Below, one piece after another: positions 56,538-64,000 of a stretch of 64,000 bases of DNA (position 1 is the first letter of the stretch; each line of letters opens with the position of its first letter). The DNA is from Gigaspora margarita. Taxonomy: Eukaryota; Glomeromycota; Glomeromycetes; Diversisporales; Gigasporaceae. The notes beneath the pieces were generated by a model, which saw nothing but the letters and a program-made list of their open reading frames with translations, was not told where the DNA came from and made no database searches. The translations under genes were made by a program, and so were the position numbers. The stretch is taken from assembly GCA_009809945.1 (NCBI GenBank), contig WTPW01000371.1:229675-293674 (forward strand). Direction: 5' to 3'.

Positions 56538-57689
56538 TTGGACTGGGATGAGAAAAGAATATCCAAGAAATTTAAGTCTGAGTCGCTGACAAATAGTTTA
56601 AATAAAAGTTTGTTCCAGAGTCTATTACCTATAGAGTGTCTAGAAATAGAACTTTTAAAAAACCAGAAACTAAGTAAAGCATTAGAGTTAGTACTGCAAA
56701 AAAGTCTTGTGAGAAATATGGAAAGCAATGAGCAGGAGTTTTTCTTTTATACGGATGGCTCTTTACAGTTGCAGAAGGAGAATCAGAGTGGTAGCTCGAC
56801 TAAGATGGGTCTGGGTTGGTTGCAACTAAGTGAGGACAAGTTCTATATAGTAAATGAAGGTTTTGCAAGGATAAGAGATTGGCCCTCCTCCACCTGCCCA
56901 GAATTAGCAGCCATATGGCTAGTAGTCTTATTAGCTCCAAGTGATACAAAATTAACAATTTACTCAGATAGCCTGGTAGCGATAAATGCTGTTACCAGCA
57001 TTAATTGTTCTTTAGCATTTAGTCAATTTATTAAGTTAGGAAATTTTAGTATAGTTAGTAAAATTAGGGACTTAGTTAGGTTAAAGAGAGTTTGTTTAAA
57101 TTTGGTTAAGGTTAAAGGTTATTTGGAGGATCACTAGAATGGAAGAGCAGATACCTTAGCAAAAAAAGGTCTTACAGCAGGAGAAGAACTACTTGTGGTA
57201 CCCACTCAAGAACTTTCCATTTATACAACCCTGAGTTGAAAACATTCCGTTATAGAAAGCCCAGCAAGGAAATTCTTGAATTTGGTTTTGGACTTGAAGA
57301 CAGGAGCTGAATTAATGAATGCAAAAATCTTTAGAAAAATAGAGCCAAGTTTGGGCGAAAGTGTATTCAGCTAGAACTTGCTTTGGAAAAACCTACACGG
57401 ACTTAGTAGGATCTGCTACAATGCAATGGATAAAAGTAAGAAGCTTTGCACTCTCTGGAAGTGTTTACAAAGGAAACTACCAGTCTTGGCAGAAGTGGGA
57501 TCAAGATTTTCTACCCTCTACCTAAGCACATATTGCAAGCTTTGTAACTCGGAAGAAGTTGAAACGCAGGATCACTTGGTACATTGTACTGCTCTATCAA
57601 ACAAGTGGAACCTATTAGAAGAGACAATACTCACGATCTTGTTAGAAAAAATGAAGTCCAAAGAAAACAATAGAATTTCTAAAAGCTAG
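56538..57689 (+). pseudogene. RNase H and CCHC zinc-knuckle region of LINE copy 3
   Basis: RNase H motifs F-Y-T-D-G-S-L, P-E-L-A-A-I-W and I-Y-S-D-S-L-V, then E-D-H followed by TAG (57135) and N-G-R-A-D-T-L-A. In copy 2 the residue at the position of this stop is Trp. The knuckle C-K-L-C-x9-H-x3-C is at about 57533-57590. Downstream, at 57830-57960, E-I-W-K-P-R-C marks the C-terminal segment shared by all three LINEs. Confidence 0.85.
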
Positions 57690-58340
57690 TTAGAAGACTT
57701 ACTTCTGGAGAAGTCACAGGAGGAGATTTTTCAGAATAGAGAACTTTTAATAAAAGGTTTGATTAAGAAGGACACAAAAAAAAAATTGGCAGAAATTTTG
57801 AACTCAACAAAAACTTTTTGAAATTCTTTTTAGTAGCCATCTGGAACTCGTTCTATGTTGAGATCTGGAAACCAAGATGTGTCTTTATTACGAACTGGGA
57901 AAAATCATGTGGTATCACTCAAAAGGTAAAATGGGATCTAATTAAAAAGAAAGAAAAGAGGTGACAAGCCAAAAAAAAAAGAAGAGGAAAAAGAAGGAAC
58001 CGTCTAGTGAAAGGGAAATACAAGAGCGTTCAGGACTACAAGACGAAGTTCGAAAGAAGGTATCTGCTCTGGTAGAAGAAATAAATGATTGCTGGTTGGA
58101 TAGTATAGAAAGGTTTATAGTGGAAGGTATTAAGCCAGATTGGCTAGTTTCTTAGGTAGGCTAACACAGCCTCTAGTTTCGTATATATATACAAACTAGT
58201 GCGGCAGGTCACATTTGATTTGTAATACAACAGATGGAATGATATCAAACTAAGAGATTAAGATATACTAAATTTAATATAAATTCAAATAAATAACTTA
58301 ATAAAGTTTTGGCGAGACTGCCTAAGATTAAAAAAAAAAA

Positions 58341-58356
58341 AAATAGGTGAAATGTG
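58341..58356. repeat. Right target-site duplication of LINE copy 3
   Basis: aaataggtgaaatgtg, directly after the LINE's poly-A tail and identical to 54601-54616. Confidence 0.85.
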
Positions 58357-59134
58357 GCATGCTTCCATCTAAAAATTTTTCTTACTAAGTTAATGATACA
58401 TGTTCACTAATTAAAAGTTGTAGAGCTTGTCGAGGCGCATCTAACGGTAGTTAGATCATCCAAATTGGCCTAGTAGATGGCGGGTATTATCAAAAAATGA
58501 TTGCTCAACTATATAAAAATCTGTAACAGAAATCATATATGAAAATCACTATAGACGAAATGTGGCATGCTTCTATCTAAAACTTTTTTTTACTAAGTTA
58601 ACGATACATGCCCACTAATTGAAAGTTGTAGAGCTTATAGATGCATCTAATAGTGGTTAGATCATCCAAATCGACCTGAGATATCATCAAAAAACGATTG
58701 GCTAACTATATAAAATCTCTATGTAAACAATATTATATAGAGATTTTATATAGTTAGCCAATCATTTTTCGATGATATCTTGCCATCCACCAGGTAAATT
58801 TGGATGATCTAACTACCTTAAATGCGTCTTGACGAGCTCTACAACTTTCAATTAGTGAGCATGTATCGTTAACTTAGTAATAAAAAAAGTTTAAGATAGA
58901 AGCACGCCACATTTCGCCTATAGTGATTTTCATATGTGATTTCTGTCACGGATTTTTATATAGTCAGCCAATCATTTTTTGATGGTATCTCACCATCCAC
59001 TAGGCCAATTTGGATAAACTAACCACCGTTAGATGCGCCTCGACAAGCTCTACAACTTTCAATTAGTGGACATGTATCGTTAACTTAGTAAGAAAAAAAT
59101 TTTAGATGGAAGCACGCCACATTTCACCTATTCT
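58343..59134. repeat. Double palindrome built from two tandem units per arm (GTAGAGCTT-box family)
   Basis: The left arm holds two tandem copies of a unit of about 209 bases, starting aaatgtggcatgcttccatc (58351) and aaatgtggcatgcttctatc (58560), each with tgaaagttgtagagctt, aatggttag-like and atgattggctaactat boxes. The right arm repeats both in inverse order, ending agcacgccacatttcaccta. The centre is near 58730 at ctctatgtaaac...atagag. The same boxes occur in the single foldback at 24130-24665. Confidence 0.8.
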
Positions 59135-59164
59135 CTAGTTGACAGGCAGATTATCAATTAATTT

Positions 59165-59235
59165 TTAAACTATCTAATTAGTAATTTATTTTTTTATGAG
59201 AAACAAAATATGCATTTAATCAATAGGAGCAGGAT
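59165..59235. repeat. Dispersed repeat fragment
   Basis: attaatttttaaactatcta and tttttatgagaaacaaaata are the reverse complement of part of 40190-40475 and 43130-43410. Confidence 0.45.
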
Positions 59236-59715
59236 CCTGAGCTATACATAGATAGATGACAATTTGCTTTTGCTTATTTTTAACTATTTTTGTGTAGATC
59301 TTTTCTATATTTAGTAATATTAATGCTTATTTTGGGGATCCATTAAAGCCAGGTGCTATTACGTGACTGATAACCAATCAAATTGTAAAATTTTATCATC
59401 ATGGATCAGCCCAATGAGACAAAAACAAAAAAAAAAGCGAAACCCACCAAAAATACAAGAAATGATTATCTAAACCTGTCTTGGAGCATTAATATAAAAT
59501 GTCAGGAAGGCAATTTTACCTATAAGATATCTCTAATCCTAACCTTTAACTAACTCTTACCCTAATTTTAATTAAATAATAAAAAATATATAAAGGCATC
59601 TGGCTTTAACGGTCTCCTTATTTTGACTGTTTTTCTGTAGATCTTTTCTATTTTTGGAAATATATAACAATTTTTTAAAATTGTTAGCTGTTCATAGATT
59701 ACTCGGGGTCCTATA
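59232..59715. mobile_element. MITE with AGGACCCTGAGC ends, interrupted by a second MITE
   Basis: The left end ggatcctgagctatacatag and the right end tagattactcggggtccta are inverted. The sequence equals 28811-29005 apart from the insertion at 59334-59617, including both tgtagatcttttctat copies. Confidence 0.75.
59334..59617. mobile_element. MITE nested in another MITE, with ttatttt target duplication
   Basis: The left end ggggatccattaaagccagg and right end atctggctttaacggtctcc are inverted repeats. ttatttt flanks both sides (59327-59333 and 59618-59624), and the empty site is preserved at 28880-28890 (acttatttttgac). A 7-8 base duplication suits hAT-type elements. The interior contains cctaacctttaact. 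Confidence 0.85.
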
Positions 59716-60131
59716 GGAACTTGGGAAATTAGTCAATCCAAAATTGTAATTTGTTGCAAATCTAATTGCTAGATCACAAGAATTTTAACTGTAAACATTT
59801 ACATTATTTTTCTCAGACAAATACATTATTGTATAGAGCTAAACCTAAACATGTTCATGAACTTCAAACTGATCTGAACTGAACCAATAGCCACATTTGA
59901 ATCTTGTTCAGGTTTGACAACTTTGTGCTCAAATTCAGATTCAGGTTTGAGATTAGCAAAATTTTTAGTTCAGGCAGGCCCAGATTAGCTGAACCTAGCT
60001 TAATATAAACTTAACCTCAGAAACTAGTAAGTAGGTTACTCATTAATTTGGTATAACTAATATATTTAAGCCATTTAATTCTTTTATTTAAGCTATTTAA
60101 TTTTATTAATACTTACTATTATTCTATTTTA
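59716..60131. other. Intergenic stretch
   Basis: No gene. Words such as gttcaggtttgac and ttcaggtttgag recur within 59870-60000, suggesting a small degenerate repeat. Confidence 0.35.
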
Positions 60132-60863
60132 CATATGGGCTGATTTTGTTAATTACTAATAACTCTTGATCTACTGATCCGTTTTGAATGATTTAACTAC
60201 CAAAATGTTCGTCTCAATGAGACGATTCTAATGAATCCAAAATCGTCAAAATCCAATCACAGGAACCTGAGATCATTTAAGTTTGTGTAATTTTAATAAG
60301 AATTTTTAAAATACTATGTAAATATCTTTAATCTTGAATAATTTTGGATCTACTGGTCCGTTTTAGATGATTTAACTACAAAATGTTCGTCTCAGCAAGA
60401 CGATTCTGATGAATCCAAAATCATTAAAATCCAATCACGGGATCGCGAGATCGCTACAGGTTTCTATATTGTAAACAAACCAATCAAACTGGTCACTTGA
60501 CCAGTTTGATTGGTTTGTTTACAATTAAAAAATCTGTAGCGATCTCAGGATCCCGTGATTGGATTTTAATGATTTTGGATTCATCAGAATCGTCTTGCTG
60601 AGACGAACATTTTGGTAGTTAAATCATCTAAAACGGACCAGTAGATCCAAAATTATTCAAGATTAAAGATATTTACATAGTATTTTAAAAATTCTTATTA
60701 AAATTACACAAAACTTAAATGATCTCAGGTTCCTGTGATTGGATTTTGACGATTTCGGATTCATTAGAATCGTCTCATTGAGACAAACATTTTGGTAGTT
60801 AAATCATTCAAAACGGATCAGTAGATCAAGAGTTATTAGCAATTAACAAAATCAGCCCATATG
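60132..60863. repeat. Double palindrome built from two tandem units per arm (GTCTC-box family)
   Basis: Outer ends catatgggctgattttgtta and taacaaaatcagcccatatg pair, and the centre is aaactggtcacttgaccagttt (near 60496). Each arm has two tandem units about 179 bases apart, with boxes ctactgatccgttttgaatg and ctactggtccgttttagatg, then atgttcgtctca, gacgattctgatgaatccaa and aaaatccaatcac. The pairing is nearly perfect over about 365 bases. Confidence 0.85.
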
Positions 60864-61084
60864 AACTAGTTCTGTTTATTTGAAATGAGTTTTTTAAGCT
60901 TGTTTCTTTGTTTTAACTAGTTCAAAGTATAATTGTTAGATGGAACTTTAGATATTAATTGGGCAGTTTTGAACAATTAATATTCATCCAACAATTCGAA
61001 TCGAGATATAAAAATTATATACTTAAGCTTACAATATTTTTAATTTAGAGTAATTTTCTTATATAGTACTAAAGATTCTTAAAT

Positions 61085-61245
61085 TCAAACTGTGATTTTG
61101 TAATTTACAAAAAATTGATTTTCTTGTAAACTATTAATCCGAATTACATAATTTGGTACCATTCAATTTGTCTCAATAAGATGAATTGAAAGATATCAAA
61201 ATCATGTAATTCTAATCAATAGTTCATGAGAAAATTAATTTTCTG
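61085..61245. mobile_element. Small foldback element related to the GTCTC-box family
   Basis: aaaattgattttcttgtaaa pairs with gaaaattaattttctgtaaac-type sequence, and aattacataatttggtacca pairs with atcaaaatcatgtaattcta around tttgtctcaataagatga. Confidence 0.55.
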
Positions 61246-62137
61246 TAAACATTCTTTTTTTATCAAATTTGGATCTTTTTCAAGCAAAGTCCACATACTG
61301 GAGATTATTTATTAATTGGCATATTTAAATTATTTGAATCAAGTTTAATTTAAAAATTGTATATTGTTTATTTAATAAATGACTACTTTTTAATAATTTA
61401 TAGCTTTTTTTTTGTAATTTTGTGACTATATTTTAGTTCCAATTGTTTTATAACTTGCAACTAGTCCAAAACCTTATAGTATAATAAATTCATATGGGAA
61501 TAACTTTGATAGTAACTAAACTGACCTGTTGAATTTTTAATAAACTAGGTTTTAAAAAATTACCTTGTTAGTAATAATTCTAATTTAACTTTTTTAACAT
61601 TTCACTATAATTATGCAATTTCTAGACCCGACAAGTTTTACTTAAAATCGAAACTGGTGCCTTGTAGTTGTAACTTGCAACCTTTTCTAACAGCTTTAGT
61701 GTTTTATAATTTTCAGGTGGCTTGGTGTGTTATAAAAATGTAAATATTAAATGAACATTACATATAAAAAATGAAACAAAAAGCCAATTTTAAAGGCCAC
61801 ATTCTTTTTCAATTTATTACTTATCTTGTTTTGAATATAAAATAAGAAAGTACTTGTATTATTAGGATATAGTACTTTATGTCTTGTGAATGTGATTTCC
61901 TTTTAAGAAACCTCTGAAAACGGCATTCGAAAAAGGCCTACTATTACAATTTACTATTAAAAACGGGTATGTCGATCACAAAAAAATTTACCCTGTGATC
62001 TGCGTGACAAATCGGGTGACTGCTATTATATCACGCCCACCACAGTCGTTCATGTGACAGTAATTTTTGGTGGTTAGTTTAATAATATAATAACAGTCCC
62101 ATGACTGTCCCATAAAATCTAATATTGTAAGTGACTA
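61246..62137. other. Intergenic stretch
   Basis: No gene recognised. The part 61980-62110 has mixed composition with several short gtgac/gtcac words but no clear element. Confidence 0.35.
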
Positions 62138-62215
62138 CTATGGCCAAGTCTGACTCGGGACCGAGTCCAGATTAAAACTCGACTCATGGAGTCGAGTCAG
62201 ACCGGACCGGACTTT
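62138..62215. repeat. GC-rich GACTCG/GACCGG short-repeat block
   Basis: tctgactcgggaccgagtcc, actcgactcatggagtcgag and cagaccggaccggact form short inverted and direct repeats with much higher GC than the neighbours. Possibly a small self-complementary element. Confidence 0.6.
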
Positions 62216-62786
62216 TAACATCCCTTATCCCCTTGTTCAACCAAATGACGAATCATATGACTGATGATGATCACCAGCAGATATAGCAGATAAAATAACG
62301 AACTATTACGTACGTAGTTCGATAATAACAGATAATAAATAGCAAATAATACGTAATGTTACCTTCACCTGAACATGAACTTGGTGACACATATATTTAT
62401 GTGCATTATCTAACATTAATATTCGCGATATTCATAATTTAACCATTCTCAAGGAACGATAAAATAATATTAAAATGCTAATGTCAATTAAAGTAGTACA
62501 AAAGTACAAATTAAATGCACACCCTTGTGATTGAATTATAAAATGCAATTTAAAAAAAAAGGTAAACTATAATTATTACAAATATGGCAATCGTAAAATT
62601 TTTGTAATCTTATCATATCTGATAAACATGATGAATAAACCTATCATATCATATCTGATAAACATTATCATATCATATCTATATCAGATATAACGGCAAT
62701 CTGTAAATTTTAGTTAGTGTTGTGAAACCAAATAATAATATACATATAACTATTGAACTCCCCGAAACGTTTTAACCTTTTTAAAA
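62216..62786. other. Upstream region of the right-hand F-box gene
   Basis: Contains catatcatatctgataaaca repeated with variation at 62610-62700, an inverted and direct repeat of atatc/gatat words. No TATA box or other specific element can be assigned. Confidence 0.4.
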
Positions 62787-63986
62787 ATGATAACTTTGTT
62801 GCCAAACGAATGTATATTAGAAATATTTAACCACCTTAAAGGTTGCTATAAAAGTTTATTTTCATGTCTTCTTGTAAACCGAAGGTGGTGTAGATATATT
62901 GTACCAATATTATGGAGTGAATTGGAAGTTTTTAAAAATCGCAAACTTGTAAAAACATGTCTTTCGACATTAAATGAACATGAACAAACACAATTAATTC
63001 CGTTTAATATAATGTTTCCAAAAGAACCAAAACCATTATTTGAATATACTGCTTATGTAACAATTCTTAAGATAGATTCTGACGATGGAATTATAAATTG
63101 GCTTAGACATCAAGGATATGGATCTTATTATCATAATTATTATTATTATCTTAGGTTTATAAATGTAATTCAAGCAATCAAGCATTCATTAATATTAAAA
63201 ATTCTACGAACTAGCAAGAAGCTTAAAGATTTAAGCATTTACGGTAAACCAGGCAATTTATTAGCAAATATTCTTGATCAAAGCGTGCCTTTGACATCTT
63301 TAAAATTTTCAAACAATGAGTTTAGCCCAGGAGAAATCGACGTGCTAACAAAAGCACTTTATAAGAACAATAGTTTGACATCTTTAGATATTATAACAAA
63401 TAAACTTGGTACAGAGGGTGGGAAAGCATTAGCAGGTGCACTTTGTAAAAATAATACATTAACTTATTTGCATCTTAGGAATAATAAACTTGAACCTGAA
63501 GGAGGGAAGGCGCTAGCAACAGTGCTTTATATAAACACTACACTTACCTCTTTGAATCTTTCAAATAATTATCTTGATCATGAAGCAGGAAAAGCACTAG
63601 CTGCAGTTCTTCGTGTAAATATTACTTTAAAACAATTAAATATTAGAAATAATCAGCTTGGATCTGAAGGAGCAAAAGTATTAGCAGAATCACTTTATAT
63701 AAATAATAATTTAGCCTCTTTGACTATTAGTAGAAATCAAATTGGTTCTGAAGGAGGGAAAGCATTATCAAAGGCACTTTATAAAAACACGGCTTTAACC
63801 TATTTAAATCTTAGAGAAAATCATCTTGATACTGAAGTAGGGAAAAAATTGGTGGAAGCACTTTACAAGAATTTTACCATAACTTCTTTAGAACTTTTTG
63901 GAAATCAAATTGACAATACTACCTTAGACATAATTAGTAGTTTGCTTATAAAAAATAAAGAAAATAAACCAATTAATTTACATTAA
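62787..63986 (+). CDS. F-box protein with ribonuclease-inhibitor-type leucine-rich repeats
   Basis: Single-exon gene for 399 residues. Residues about 3-45 form an F-box (L-L-P-N-E-C-I-L-E-I-F, then C-L-L-V-N-R-R-W-C-R and I-V-P-I-L-W), which would bind Skp1 in an SCF ubiquitin ligase. A linker follows to about residue 165. From about 170 to 390 there are seven to eight repeats of 28 residues of the form L-T-x-L-x-L-x-x-N-x-L-x-x-E-G-G-K-A-L-A-x-A-L, the RI-like LRR type that folds as a horseshoe for substrate binding. The repeats are very regular, so unequal exchange could change their number. The ATG has A at -3 and the F-box starts directly after it. Substrate unknown; localisation probably cytosol or nucleus. 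Codon use is AT-rich, like the other F-box gene. Confidence 0.9.
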   Translation: MITLLPNECILEIFNHLKGCYKSLFSCLLVNRRWCRYIVPILWSELEVFKNRKLVKTCLSTLNEHEQTQLIPFNIMFPKEPKPLFEYTAYVTILKIDSDDGIINWLRHQGYGSYYHNYYYYLRFINVIQAIKHSLILKILRTSKKLKDLSIYGKPGNLLANILDQSVPLTSLKFSNNEFSPGEIDVLTKALYKNNSLTSLDIITNKLGTEGGKALAGALCKNNTLTYLHLRNNKLEPEGGKALATVLYINTTLTSLNLSNNYLDHEAGKALAAVLRVNITLKQLNIRNNQLGSEGAKVLAESLYINNNLASLTISRNQIGSEGGKALSKALYKNTALTYLNLRENHLDTEVGKKLVEALYKNFTITSLELFGNQIDNTTLDIISSLLIKNKENKPINLH

Positions 63987-64000
63987 ATTTTTTTAAATTT

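Larger units (their letters stand above)
54617..58340 (+). mobile_element. LINE copy 3, 5'-truncated inside RT, with 16-bp target-site duplication
   Basis: Starts in the RT domain at a sequence matching copy 2's P-I-A-L-L-E-T-F region (50187-) and ends in a poly-A tail. A single reading frame runs from 54657 to about 57689, interrupted only by stop codons (for example 54927, 55737, 56412, 57135); a frame change occurs near the 3' end. The 3' untranslated region shares acacagcctctagttt with copy 2 and ends ttaataaag...ggcgagactgcc (58300-58322). Truncation, poly-A and flanking duplication are what target-primed reverse transcription produces. Confidence 0.9.
54573..59175. mobile_element. Large foldback element interrupted by LINE copy 3
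   Basis: The left end attaattgataattcgccta, tcaactgg, aaataggtgaaatgtg (54573-54616) is the inverse of the right end cacatttcacctattctcta, gttgacaggcagattatca (59123-59172). LINE copy 3 lies between the left end and the rest of the element and has duplicated aaataggtgaaatgtg. Without the LINE the element would be about 860 bases. Confidence 0.75.

Noticed and set aside
49695..57689. Reassigned TGA = Trp genetic code
   Set aside because: Stops at Trp positions include TAG as well as TGA, and the intact F-box genes end in TAA and keep Trp-containing motifs (R-H-W-C, R-R-W-C). Decay explains the pattern better.

Overview
The window reads as a repeat-dense, very AT-rich piece of a fungal nuclear genome. 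Intronless F-box/leucine-rich proteins, a DUF3504/Crypton-type tyrosine recombinase gene, TTAGGG-like motifs and decayed non-LTR retrotransposons, hAT sequences and foldback elements together suggest an arbuscular mycorrhizal fungus (Glomeromycotina, Rhizophagus-like). That assignment is inference; no marker gene fixes the species.

Only a few loci look like intact genes: a short acidic protein with a 28-residue repeat (1600-2052, +), an F-box/LRR-like protein of 541 residues (10160-11785, -), and an F-box protein of 399 residues with ribonuclease-inhibitor-type LRRs at the right edge (62787-63986, +). A spliced DUF3504 recombinase gene (about 13449-15122, -) is recognisable but carries an in-frame TGA and a frame conflict at its last intron.

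The rest is mobile DNA. The left part holds a degenerate hAT transposase (about 4050-5330, -) and a run of foldback elements (6.7-8.4 kb). Then come the F-box and recombinase region (10-15.3 kb) and a long AT desert with large palindromes (18-24.7 kb). A broken multi-kilobase gene with a RING-like C-terminus follows (about 25190-28546, +), itself interrupted by a foldback element holding the assembly gap. An old LINE spans about 29.5-37.4 kb and is interrupted by a TA-flanked MITE. From 37.9 to 46.3 kb there are nested MITEs and foldbacks, including two adjacent elements that share a TTAA. From 46.4 to 54.0 kb, (AAT)n tracts alternate with inserted elements: a shortened LINE derivative, a foldback, a SINE-like unit, two MITEs and a 5'-truncated LINE. 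A third LINE (54617-58340) has a 16-bp target-site duplication and sits inside one end of a large double palindrome. A second double palindrome lies at 60132-60863.

Three general observations stand out. LINE copies 2 and 3 share a 3'-terminal module that also appears in a LINE derivative and, weakly, in the SINE-like unit. Stop codons in the LINEs, and in the recombinase, often fall where Trp is expected, which fits G-to-A decay. Finally, the TTAGGG-like stretches lie inside dispersed MITE/foldback families, so they do not mark a chromosome end.
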